From Stackebrandtia endophytica (GTDB taxonomy: Bacteria > Actinomycetota > Actinomycetes > Mycobacteriales > Micromonosporaceae), in the NCBI RefSeq assembly GCF_006716355.1, contig NZ_VFOW01000001.1, positions 4,960,001 through 5,024,000 on the forward strand: a stretch of 64,000 nucleotides of DNA, in the 5' to 3' direction. Position 1 is the stretch's first letter. Every line of letters starts with the position of its first letter. Below, piece after piece: positions 52,543 to 61,372 of this stretch. A model generated the notes under the pieces. It was not told where the DNA came from. It ran no database searches and saw only the letters and a program-made list of their open reading frames with translations. The position numbers and the translations under genes are program-made.

Positions 52543-55500
52543 TCAATCCAGACGAAGCCCCTTCGGCGTGATACGGAAACCCACGTCGGTCAACGCATTC
52601 CCGATGTCGGTTCCGATGACCGGTTCACCGTTGACCTGTTCGACCATGAGTTTGGGCAGCCGCCTTCTCGCCTGCTCCAGGGCCGTGGCGGCGGCTCGGA
52701 TCGTGGCGGGGTCGGTGGTGAACGACAACATGGTCTTCCCACCGCGTTCGATGAACCAGGCGAGGTCACCGTCACAGATCACCACGAGTGCACCGGCACG
52801 TCGGCCCGGGCGGTGCCCCGAACCGGTCGGCCACGGCAGCCCCGACCCGAACGGATTGGCCGGATCGACCGCCGCCATCACGACCGCCCCGGCCGCCGGT
52901 TGGGAACGCAGTCGGTCAACGGCGGTGGGGTCGGCGAACTGGGCGGCTCCCAATCCGTTGACGAAGTATCCACGGCGTAGGCTCCCCCGGCTTTCCATGG
53001 CCGACAGAACCGGGTAGAGCCCGGCGAACCCGCTGGCATGCCCGGCGGGTGCGCCACTGACGACGACGCCGTGACGGTCCAGCAGACTCGAGGTCGCCGC
53101 CAGCGCACGTTGAGTGGGATCGGTTTCGACCGGGGGCAGCCGATACCACCGCCCGGCGGCGAGGGGATTCGCCCGCCGCGCGACGCGACGAGAGCCGAAG
53201 CGCGGTGCCCGACTACCGGGACGGGTCGATCTGCTGCTGGTCGGCCCGGCGAGGCGACCGCGAACCGGCGCCAACGTGTCGTTGGAGACCCATCCCGCCC
53301 ACACCAGGTCCCACAGCGCGGCGAGAATCTGGTCGTCGTCGGCGAGGTCGGTGAGGTCATCGGCGACGTCGCGGAAGAACCGTGCCCGGTCGAGGACGGC
53401 CAGGAGCCGGTGATGCACCTCGTCGACCAGCACGGAATCGTCGGGCTGCGGCAGCAGGAGGGAGGCACTGTCGGCGAACGCGAAGCAGAGGTGGCCGTCG
53501 TTGGACGGCAACGCTCCGGATCCCGCCCACAACAGTTCCCCCGAGGCGGTCAGCTCGTCCAGCCAGGCGGGGGAGTAGTCCTCGACCCGCGCCGCCAGAA
53601 TCAGATTCTCCCATGCCGACGCCGGAATCAACGTTCCCTGGAGACGTTCCATGACGTCGGCGATCGCGTCGGCGCCGGTGGCCTTTCCGCCGATGCCCTG
53701 CCATCCGGCCAGGAACGACGCGTACTTGGTGGGTGGCACCGGCGCGATCTCGGCTCGCAGCGCGGCGATGGTCTTTCGTCGGAGCAGCCGCAGCACATCG
53801 ACGGCGCACCATTGCCGGTCGGGGCCGGCGGCGAGGAACCGGCCGTGGTCGACGACGCCGTCGGCGTCCAACCGGTGGAGCGCGGCGGTCACCTCGGACT
53901 CGGGCACGCCGAACCGACGGGAGCAGGCTTCGGCGGTGAAGGGGCCGTGAGTTCGCGCGTACCGGGCGATCAGGTCGTCCAACGGGCGCGGTGGAGCGGA
54001 AAGCAGGTCCTCGGGAACCTCCGCCGGGATCTCGGCTCCGATGCCGTGCCGATACCGCCCGGCGTCTTCCACCCCGACCCAGCGGTCCTGGCCGGCGACG
54101 GTGATCGTGACCGCTCTGCCTTCCACTGCGAGTTCCCGTGCGGCGTCGGGGGTCAGGCCTCGCGCGACCAGCTCGGCGTCGGAGACGTCTCCCAGCACCC
54201 GGAGCAGCTCGGCTACGTCCTCGGGGCCGGCGAGCACACGGTCGTCAAGCCACTGCAGCCAACGCTCGGCCTCGGCGACCAGATCGGCGTCCAACAGCCG
54301 CTGATCCTCGCCCAGCAGACTGTCCAGCAGCCCGGAGTTCAAGGCGGCGACCCGACGCTCGGCCAGCGGCTGATCCTCGCCGTAGAGGTTGGCGGCCACA
54401 TAAGCCGACATGAGACTGGTGGCGAACGGCGACGGGGACTCGGCCACGACCTGTTCGATCCGAATCGTCTCCCTGGTCAACGCTGCCATCAAGCCCGACA
54501 ACTCGGGCATGTCGAAATACTCTTCCAGGCATTCCCGAGCCGCTTCGGCCGTGATGGGAAAGTCCTCGAACCCACGGGCTACGGCGAACAACTGTCCGGC
54601 ACGTTGTCGCTGTTGCCACAGGGGCTGTCGGCGTTGAACGGCTCGCCTAGGCAACAGGAGCGCTCGGGCCGCGCACTCCCGGAACCGTCCGGCGAACAGC
54701 GCGGAGGCGGGAAGTTCATCGGTGATCAGGTGATGGATCTCCTCGGCGTCGAACCGGATCAACGATGCGTCGGGAGGTTCGGGCATGTCGGGCAGTCGTG
54801 CGACGATCCCGTCGTCGGCGGCCATGAGGTGTCCGTCGATGCCGTAGCGGTCCCGCAACCGCGCGGCGATCGCCAACGCCCACGGACGGTTGACCCGAGC
54901 CCCCAGGACACAATGGATTACCAGCCGCCAGTCGCCGAGCTCGTCCCGGAACCGTTCCATGACTACGGTTCGATCGTCCACGGTGATACCACTGTGGCGG
55001 CGCTGCGCGGTCACATACCCGGCCAGATTGCCGGCGGCGGCGGGATTGAGACCCGTGGACAGCCCCCACTGTTCGTCCATGGTGCGGATGCGCTCGCCGA
55101 TGGCTCGCCCCAACTCGGCGGGACGTCCGATGTCGTCGCCCTTCCAGAACGGCATCCTCGCCGCACGCCCCGGTGCCGGTGACACCAGCACCCGATCCGG
55201 AGTGATCTCGTCGATTCGCCAGGAGGTGGCTCCCAGAATGAACACGTCTCCCACCCGCGACTCGTAGACCATCTCCTCGTCCAATTCACCCACCCGCGAA
55301 CCTCGGCCACCGCCGGTCAGGAACACGCCGTACAACCCGCGATCGGGGATGGTTCCGGCGTTCTGCACCGCGATCCGCTGTGCACCCGGACGGGCTGACA
55401 GGCGTCTCGCCGCCCGATCCCACACCAGTTTCGGTCGCAGTCCCGAGAAACCGGTCGACGGATACCGACCCGACAACATGTCCAGCACCGCGAAGAACGC

Positions 55501-56919
55501 GGTGTCGCTCAGCTCGGCGAACGGCGCGGCCCGACGCACCACCGTCGCCAACCGGTCGACCGACCAGTCCTCCATGGACACCATCGCCACGACCTGTTGG
55601 GACAACACGTCAACGGGGTTTCGTGGTGGGCGCATCGCCTCGAGTTCCCGACGGCTCATCCGTTCGGTCGTCACCGCCGCCGCCAGGAGGTCGCTGCGGT
55701 GAGTCGGCAACATGACCCCGCGGGAGACCGCACCCACCTGATGACCCGCCCGACCGACCCGTTGCAGGCCGGCCGAAGCACTGGGCGGTGCACCGATCTG
55801 AACGACGAGTTCAACCGCGCCCATGTCGATTCCCAGTTCGAGGCTCGACGTGGCGACGACCGCCCGCAACTCGCCGGACTTCAAACCCGACTCCACGACC
55901 AACCGTTCCTCACGGGACATCGACCCGTGATGCGCCCGGGCCAGCACCCGCGGAGCACCCGCGGCCACCGCCGACTGGGCCATCATCTGAGCACCCTCGG
56001 CGCGATCGGGGAGCGCGACGCCACCGGCCAGTTCGTTGACTCGCGCGCACAATCGCTCGGCCAACAACCGGGAGTTCACGAAGACGATCGTCGAACGATG
56101 AGCCTCGATGAGGTCGACCAGCCGACGCGTGATCGACGGCCACACGGACGGTTGGCCGTGTTCGTCGACCTCGTCGAGATCGGCCAGATCCTCGACCATG
56201 ACCTCGACCGACACCTCGACGCTCTTGGTGATGGCCGGTTGCACCACGGTGACCGGTCGGTTGCCGCCCAGGAAGTCCGCGGTGGCTTCGATGGGGCGTA
56301 CCGTCGCCGACAATCCGACCCGTTGAGCCGGGGTGGGCAGCAACTCGTCCAGGCGCTCCAGCGACAGAGCCAGATGCGCGCCGCGTTTGGTGCCCGACAC
56401 CGCGTGAACCTCGTCGACGATCACCGTCTCGATACCGGACAACGCCCGCCGTGCCTGCGAGGTGAGCAACAGGAACAATGATTCGGGTGTGGTGATCAAG
56501 ATGTCGGACGGGGCGCGGGCGAACGCGCGGCGCTGGTCGGGTGGAGTGTCGCCGGTCCGCATCGCGACCGAGACGTCGGGGACCGTCGTGCCCATTCGCT
56601 GTGCCGTCTGGGTGATCCCGGCCAGTGGCTGGCGCAGGTTGCGCTCGACATCGTAGGCGAGGGCCTTCAACGGACTCACATACAGCACCCGACAGCGCTT
56701 GATCGGATCACTCGGTCGCGGCGAATGGGTTAGCCGGTCCAGCGCCCACAGGAAGGCCGCCAAAGTCTTCCCCGACCCGGTCGGCGCCACCACGAGCGCA
56801 TTCTCGCCGGCCGAGATGGCCGCCCACGCCTCCGCCTGCGCGCTGGTCGCCGATCCGAAGGTCTGATCGAACCACCGGCGTGTGGCGGGGGAGAAGTCGG
56901 CTGGCGAGTCGGTGCTCAT
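52543..56919 (-). CDS. lhr: ATP-dependent DNA/RNA helicase Lhr
   Basis: Superfamily 2 helicase, 1458 aa, full-length like mycobacterial Lhr (3'-5' translocase with RNA-DNA preference). Walker A VVAPTGSGKT at 43-52, DEVH box in VIVDEVHAVSGTKRG, motif III GLSAT, RecA2 motifs FVNSRLLAERLCARV, ARAHHGSMSRE and LQRVGRAGHQVG; then winged helix and the Lhr-specific C-terminal half (DUF4635-like and beta-barrel parts; FVNGLGAAQFADPTAVDRLR). ATG 56919 preferred over the longer frame from 57006, which lacks similarity. Damage-inducible in mycobacteria by established work; here I see no SOS box upstream. Confidence 0.95.
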   Translation of the reverse strand: MSTDSPADFSPATRRWFDQTFGSATSAQAEAWAAISAGENALVVAPTGSGKTLAAFLWALDRLTHSPRPSDPIKRCRVLYVSPLKALAYDVERNLRQPLAGITQTAQRMGTTVPDVSVAMRTGDTPPDQRRAFARAPSDILITTPESLFLLLTSQARRALSGIETVIVDEVHAVSGTKRGAHLALSLERLDELLPTPAQRVGLSATVRPIEATADFLGGNRPVTVVQPAITKSVEVSVEVMVEDLADLDEVDEHGQPSVWPSITRRLVDLIEAHRSTIVFVNSRLLAERLCARVNELAGGVALPDRAEGAQMMAQSAVAAGAPRVLARAHHGSMSREERLVVESGLKSGELRAVVATSSLELGIDMGAVELVVQIGAPPSASAGLQRVGRAGHQVGAVSRGVMLPTHRSDLLAAAVTTERMSRRELEAMRPPRNPVDVLSQQVVAMVSMEDWSVDRLATVVRRAAPFAELSDTAFFAVLDMLSGRYPSTGFSGLRPKLVWDRAARRLSARPGAQRIAVQNAGTIPDRGLYGVFLTGGGRGSRVGELDEEMVYESRVGDVFILGATSWRIDEITPDRVLVSPAPGRAARMPFWKGDDIGRPAELGRAIGERIRTMDEQWGLSTGLNPAAAGNLAGYVTAQRRHSGITVDDRTVVMERFRDELGDWRLVIHCVLGARVNRPWALAIAARLRDRYGIDGHLMAADDGIVARLPDMPEPPDASLIRFDAEEIHHLITDELPASALFAGRFRECAARALLLPRRAVQRRQPLWQQRQRAGQLFAVARGFEDFPITAEAARECLEEYFDMPELSGLMAALTRETIRIEQVVAESPSPFATSLMSAYVAANLYGEDQPLAERRVAALNSGLLDSLLGEDQRLLDADLVAEAERWLQWLDDRVLAGPEDVAELLRVLGDVSDAELVARGLTPDAARELAVEGRAVTITVAGQDRWVGVEDAGRYRHGIGAEIPAEVPEDLLSAPPRPLDDLIARYARTHGPFTAEACSRRFGVPESEVTAALHRLDADGVVDHGRFLAAGPDRQWCAVDVLRLLRRKTIAALRAEIAPVPPTKYASFLAGWQGIGGKATGADAIADVMERLQGTLIPASAWENLILAARVEDYSPAWLDELTASGELLWAGSGALPSNDGHLCFAFADSASLLLPQPDDSVLVDEVHHRLLAVLDRARFFRDVADDLTDLADDDQILAALWDLVWAGWVSNDTLAPVRGRLAGPTSSRSTRPGSRAPRFGSRRVARRANPLAAGRWYRLPPVETDPTQRALAATSSLLDRHGVVVSGAPAGHASGFAGLYPVLSAMESRGSLRRGYFVNGLGAAQFADPTAVDRLRSQPAAGAVVMAAVDPANPFGSGLPWPTGSGHRPGRRAGALVVICDGDLAWFIERGGKTMLSFTTDPATIRAAATALEQARRRLPKLMVEQVNGEPVIGTDIGNALTDVGFRITPKGLRLD

Positions 56920-57030
56920 GGCTCGATGGTGCCCGCCCGGTACGACAGACGAATCACGGTTCGGAAACTTTCCCAGGCTGACTGATCGGTGGATTCTGCG
57001 CACCACGACCGGTGACTAGCCTCTGGGCCC

Positions 57031-58872
57031 ATGCCCTCGCGTTTCGCCCGCCTTTCGCAACCGGTCCGGTGGGAGGCCACGCTCGTCGTGGTCCTGCTGG
57101 TGACGCTGGAAATCGTCCGATCCAGTGGTCCAACGTTTGACTCCGTCGCCGGTGACCACGGTGTTCTCATCGCTGCGGCCGTCGCGGTGGCGACCTTCGG
57201 TGCCGCCGTATCGGTGTGGCCGTGGGTGCGATTCTGGGGAACCGGCAGGGGGCTGGCGGTCGGTCTCGTCCTGTTGGCGATCACGCGCTTGGCAATCCAG
57301 GAACCGGTTCCCCGCCACGTCGCGACGGTCGCGGTGGCATGTGTCGTCGCGCTGGTCACCACGATGATCGCCACCGTGGCATGTGTCCGCGCCGATGCCA
57401 CGGGGCCGGTGCGTGCGGTGCGCGGGGTGTTCATCGCGATGGCGGCGAATGCGGTGCTCAACGTCGTCTGGGGTACCTGGGACCCGGTATGGCGTTCGTC
57501 GGTGATCGCGATCGGATACGCGGTGGTCTTGGCTGTGCTGTTGGTGTTCGCAGCAGTCGCGTTGCCGCATGAGGAGTCCTCCCGTCGCCTCGACTCGCGG
57601 GCGGGGGCGATCGGGCCGGTCATCGCCTTCGGCTCGGTGTTTCTGGGTGCTCCCGCGTTCGTGGCGGCGCAGACCGGACTGTCGACCCCGTTGGCGGCGA
57701 TGTTGATCTGTCTGGCCTGCGGTGCGGCGATCCTGTCGTTGACCCTGTCGGCTCCGCTGGTGATGCCCGGAGTCCTGTTGACGGCTGCGGTCGCATCGAC
57801 GTTTCTGGTTCCGGGGGTCGGTGCGGCCGTCGCCATCGCACTGGCGTTCATCGCGATGGCCCACGCGTTGGTGCGGGCGTGGCGGTCTGCCACCGGTTCG
57901 AGGTGGGGCGGCTTGGGCGCCGGGCTCATCTCCGGCCTGGGACTGGCGCTGATCGTGTTGCCCTATCAGGCGCACTACGAGATGCCGTTGCCGATTCCGC
58001 AGGTGTGGTTGCCGATTGCGGGTGCCGGGTTGATCGCCGTCGCCGGGTTCACCGCCTCGACGGTGCGACGTCCCACGGGGTTGTGGCGGGTTCCGATCGT
58101 CCTGGTCCTCGTGGCGATGATCCCGTTGGCGCTTCAGGTCACGCGTCCGGGCTCGGCGAGCGCACCGAGCGACGGCGACGAACTACGGGTGCTGTCGTGG
58201 AACATCCACTACGGCGTGGACGGCCGGGCGACGGTCTCCCCGGAGGCGATCGCGACCGTCATCGAGAACTCCGGCAGCCACGTCGTCGTCCTGCAAGAGG
58301 TGTCGCGCGGTTGGCCGATCGCCGGCGGAATGGATCTGGTGGACTGGCTGCCGCGACGCCTCGGGTTCGATTACGTGTGGTCGCCGGCGGCGGATCGTCA
58401 GTTCGGCAACCTGATCCTGTCCGCACTGCCGATGAGTGACCCGGACATCGGCAGACTCCACAGAGGAGAGGGGAGTCAGACCCGGTCCTTCGCCGCCGTC
58501 ACCGTCGAGTTCGCCGGGGATGAGTACCGGGTGATGACCACCCACCTGCAACATCGAGATGTGACCGATACCCGGCTCGACCAGATAGACACCATCATGG
58601 ACGAGTGGAACGGCGTGGTACGCACCATCATCGCCGGTGATCTCAACGCCGAACCCGGGTGGCCCGAGATCACCGAGTTCACCGAGGCGGGTTTCCGCAG
58701 CGCGCAGGACGAAGTCGGTGACCCCGACCGGTTCACCTCACCGTCGGTGAATCCCCGCCACCGGGTCGATTGGATCTTCGGAACGGTTGATCTGGTGTTC
58801 ACGTCGTTCGAACTGTTGGACACCACGGTTTCCGATCACCTTCCCCTGACCGCCACGGTTCGACCGGCGTGA
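57031..58872 (+). CDS. membrane-anchored endonuclease/exonuclease/phosphatase family protein
   Basis: 613 aa. The first 380 residues contain about ten membrane helices in two groups, then an EEP (exonuclease III-like/phosphatase) domain (about 385-612). EEP motifs: VLSWNIHYG with the metal Asn, VVVLQEVSRG with the metal Glu, FGNLILS, MTTHLQHRD, IIAGDLNAEP with Asp/Asn and SDHLPLTATV with the catalytic His. The catalytic domain is probably extracellular, acting on lipids, nucleic acids or phosphodiesters at the surface. ATG 57031 lies eight bases after TAGCCT, likely leaderless. Converges with the second EEP gene, two bases apart. Confidence 0.85.
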   Translation: MPSRFARLSQPVRWEATLVVVLLVTLEIVRSSGPTFDSVAGDHGVLIAAAVAVATFGAAVSVWPWVRFWGTGRGLAVGLVLLAITRLAIQEPVPRHVATVAVACVVALVTTMIATVACVRADATGPVRAVRGVFIAMAANAVLNVVWGTWDPVWRSSVIAIGYAVVLAVLLVFAAVALPHEESSRRLDSRAGAIGPVIAFGSVFLGAPAFVAAQTGLSTPLAAMLICLACGAAILSLTLSAPLVMPGVLLTAAVASTFLVPGVGAAVAIALAFIAMAHALVRAWRSATGSRWGGLGAGLISGLGLALIVLPYQAHYEMPLPIPQVWLPIAGAGLIAVAGFTASTVRRPTGLWRVPIVLVLVAMIPLALQVTRPGSASAPSDGDELRVLSWNIHYGVDGRATVSPEAIATVIENSGSHVVVLQEVSRGWPIAGGMDLVDWLPRRLGFDYVWSPAADRQFGNLILSALPMSDPDIGRLHRGEGSQTRSFAAVTVEFAGDEYRVMTTHLQHRDVTDTRLDQIDTIMDEWNGVVRTIIAGDLNAEPGWPEITEFTEAGFRSAQDEVGDPDRFTSPSVNPRHRVDWIFGTVDLVFTSFELLDTTVSDHLPLTATVRPA

Positions 58873-58874
58873 GG

Positions 58875-59816
58875 TCAGAACCTCAGGTCGGCGGCCAACG
58901 GAAGATGGTCGCTGCCGGTGGCATCCAACGCCCATGACCGAGACGCGGTCATTCCTCGGGTGAGAATGTGATCGATGCGGGCCATGGGAAACACCGCGGG
59001 CCAACTGAATCCGAACCCGGCACCGGCCTGCGCATGCGCCGACTCCAGCTGGTAGGTGATCGGGGCGAGGCTGCGATCCTGCACCGTTCCGTTGAGATCG
59101 CCCAACAGGATCACCCGCTCCAGGGGCTCGTCGGCGATGGCGCGCCCCAAGGCATCGGCGGTGTTGTCCCGCTGTTGCGAGGTGAACCCCTCCGAACCCA
59201 CCCGGACGGACGCGAGGTGTGCCACGTACACCGCCACCGATCCCTCCGGTGCGTCCACCTGCGCCCGCATCGCTCGTGTCCAGCCGATGTTGATGTCGAC
59301 CGGATCGGATGCCGACAGTTGATGTTTCGACCACAAACCGACGGTCCCGTGGACGACCTGGAACGGATACAGCTCGGCCAGGCCCTCCTGAAACAGCGTT
59401 TGGGCGGTCGGGTCCAGTTCCTCCAACGCGACGATGTCGGCGTCGGCGGCCAACAGCGCCCGGATCGTACCGTCCACATCGGTGTTGTCGGCGTCGACGT
59501 TGTGCGTCAGCACCCGCAGTTGGCCGTCACCGTCGGCCTTGTCGGGCAACAGCCCCGCGAACGTCGACAGCCAGAGCACCAGTGGCAACGCGGTGGCGAT
59601 CAACGCCGTCGCCGATCGGCGCAGGAGCGCCCACGCCGCCAATGGAATGATCGCCCAACCGAACCAGGGAAGGAACGTCTCGACGAGACTTCCCAGGTTT
59701 CCCACCGAGTTGGGAATGAACCGATGCAGTGCCAGAACGGCGGCCACCACCATGGCCAATCCGGCGGGGACCAGCCCTCGCCGCCACATTCCCTGACGCA
59801 TCGCCATTACCGTCAC
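58875..59816 (-). CDS. VanJ-like membrane EEP-family protein
   Basis: 313 aa. Three N-terminal helices (about 15-33, 45-66, 70-90), then an EEP domain: LRVLTHNVDADNTD with the metal Asn, VALEELDP with the metal Glu, VAHLASVR, VILLGDLNGT and GSDHLPLAADL. The size and layout match VanJ-like proteins, where the membrane part is followed by an external EEP domain implicated in teicoplanin resistance in streptomycetes; the role here is not shown. GTG 59816, or ATG three codons later, is the start. It faces the first EEP gene tail to tail. Confidence 0.83.
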   Translation of the reverse strand: MTVMAMRQGMWRRGLVPAGLAMVVAAVLALHRFIPNSVGNLGSLVETFLPWFGWAIIPLAAWALLRRSATALIATALPLVLWLSTFAGLLPDKADGDGQLRVLTHNVDADNTDVDGTIRALLAADADIVALEELDPTAQTLFQEGLAELYPFQVVHGTVGLWSKHQLSASDPVDINIGWTRAMRAQVDAPEGSVAVYVAHLASVRVGSEGFTSQQRDNTADALGRAIADEPLERVILLGDLNGTVQDRSLAPITYQLESAHAQAGAGFGFSWPAVFPMARIDHILTRGMTASRSWALDATGSDHLPLAADLRF

Positions 59817-59892
59817 CGGTCACCCCAATCGCCATTCGCCCTCACCGGCTGCAATGGTAGAAGGGGAATGCACGTTTCGGGCAAGTCGGGCG

Positions 59893-60540
59893 TCAGCCCC
59901 CGGCTAGGCGCGCCGCGAATCCCAACATGACCACTCCGACCGCACCCGTTCCCAGCGAGGCCAGTTTGGTGCGGCGGCGGAACGTGTTCGCCAACGCGTT
60001 GCCTCCGAAGATCAGGATGGACAGATAACTGATGCTGCACACCTGCACGATCATTCCCAGTAGCAGGAAGCTCAGTACCGGATAGGGGTAGGCCGGGTTG
60101 ACGAACTGGACGAAGAACGCCACGAAGAACAGGATCGCCTTCGGATTGAGCAGGCTGGCGACCAGCGCTCGGCGAAACGGCCGTTCGGTCTGCGTGGAGG
60201 TTGCGGGTTGGACGGCCTCCGACACCACCTCGTGGCGGCGACGCCAGGTTTGGATTCCGCCTCGGATGAGGGTGAATCCCAGGTAGGCCAGGTAGGCCGC
60301 CCCCGCGTACCGGATGATGCCGAAGGCCACCGGTGACGTCTGCAGCAGCGATGCCACTCCCGCGGCGGAGGCCGTCATGAGGATGGTGTCGCCCACCAGG
60401 ACGCCGACCGCGCCCTGGTAACCGGCTCGGACTCCGCGTCGCGCCGATACCGACAGCACGTATAGCGAGTTCGGTCCGGGAAGCAGGATGATCAGGACGG
60501 TCGCAATGAGATATGCCCATAGATCAGTCACTCCGAGCAC
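59893..60540 (-). CDS. LysE/RhtB-family amino-acid exporter, LeuE-like
   Basis: Membrane exporter, 215 aa, six helices. Helix 1 ATVLIILLPGPNSLYVLSVSA carries the family PGPN motif; then the RGVRAGYQGAVGVLVGD loop, the helix with YAGAAYLAYLGFTLIRGG, and FRRALVASLLNPKAILFFVAFFVQFV, all closely patterned on E. coli LeuE (leucine/methionine analogues). The start is GTG 60540 with AAAGGA 11 bases before it; the extension to 60582 is rejected. Convergence of metabolite export with the downstream PNPOx gene is not evident. Confidence 0.88.
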   Translation of the reverse strand: MLGVTDLWAYLIATVLIILLPGPNSLYVLSVSARRGVRAGYQGAVGVLVGDTILMTASAAGVASLLQTSPVAFGIIRYAGAAYLAYLGFTLIRGGIQTWRRRHEVVSEAVQPATSTQTERPFRRALVASLLNPKAILFFVAFFVQFVNPAYPYPVLSFLLLGMIVQVCSISYLSILIFGGNALANTFRRRTKLASLGTGAVGVVMLGFAARLAGG

Positions 60541-60677
60541 GGCTGAGGGGTCCTTTCGGCGCGAATCAGGCTGTCGTGGCACCGGAACACGCGACGACTT
60601 GGCGAGTGTTACGCGGAATCGGGTCGCGCGCCACCGGAAAACTCACCAAGTGGACAGTCCGCCTCGTGATGTCGATC

Positions 60678-61310
60678 TCATGGAAGATACGGAGGCGGCC
60701 GCACTCCGATCCCGGTGTCGGGCACCGGTTCGCCGGCCACGGTGGCCAGCGGAAGGTGTCCCGCCCAGTGCGGCAAGGAGAGGTCCTCGGCATCGTCGTT
60801 GGGGCCGCCGCGGCGTACCTTCACCGACACCTCCGTCAGAGCCAGTTCCAGCACCGCGGTCTGTGCGAGCTCCTTGGCCGACGGCGGTCGGGAATCCGCC
60901 GAACGTCCATCGGCCAGGGTGTCGATCATCGCGGCGAGGGCTTGCAGCCGACGGTCCGGATCCTGGACCAGACGGGCTCGACCATGTGCCATGACGCAGC
61001 GGTAGTTGACCGAATGGTGAAACCAGCTGCGGGCGAACACGATGCCGTCCTCGATGGTCACCGTCGCGCACACCTCCACACCTTCGTCACGTGCCGACAG
61101 GAAGGCCCGGCTGCCGGTCGACCCGTGAAAGTAGAGCCGATCGTCGATCCGTGCGTAGGCGGTGGGGAGGACCCGGGGTGTTCCGTCGTGGACGTAGCCG
61201 AGGTGGCAGATGTGGGCGGCGTCGAGGACGTCGTAGGCGGTGGCCTTGTCGTATCGCAGTTTTTCGGGGGAGCGCAGTGAGGTGGTCCGCGGGGTCGGTG
61301 CGAAGTTCAT
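60678..61310 (-). CDS. pyridoxamine 5'-phosphate oxidase family flavoprotein
   Basis: Split-barrel FMN-binding protein, 210 aa. Seen: YDVLDAAHICHLGYVHDGTPRVLPTAYARIDDRLYFHGSTGSRAFLSARD in outline, the typical N-terminal barrel with the conserved His and Gly/Ser loop. It lacks the C-terminal PNPOx dimerisation and PLP residues, so it is a general flavin/haem-utilising member. It is transcribed divergently from the MocR regulator across the 48-base gap holding the nested operator, a common arrangement where the regulator controls the oxidase gene. Confidence 0.87.
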   Translation of the reverse strand: MNFAPTPRTTSLRSPEKLRYDKATAYDVLDAAHICHLGYVHDGTPRVLPTAYARIDDRLYFHGSTGSRAFLSARDEGVEVCATVTIEDGIVFARSWFHHSVNYRCVMAHGRARLVQDPDRRLQALAAMIDTLADGRSADSRPPSAKELAQTAVLELALTEVSVKVRRGGPNDDAEDLSLPHWAGHLPLATVAGEPVPDTGIGVRPPPYLP

Positions 61311-61330
61311 GAGGTGATCCCGTCGTGCTC

Positions 61331-61372
61331 ATATTGTTCTAGTACAATGACAAAATTGTGGCAGAACAATAT
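61331..61372. promoter_or_regulatory. nested inverted repeats in the divergent PNPOx/MocR promoter
   Basis: Outer arms ATATTGTTCT and AGAACAATAT (ten bases, 22-base spacer) enclose inner arms ACAAT / ATTGT. The right arm reaches into the MocR coding start. TACAAT (61343-61348) is a probable -10 of the regulator, nine bases before its GTG. Confidence 0.65.

Noticed and set aside
53038-55182. Open frame of about 710 codons antisense to lhr
   Set aside because: No start signal, Gly/Arg/Gln-rich, mirrors the lhr codon pattern.
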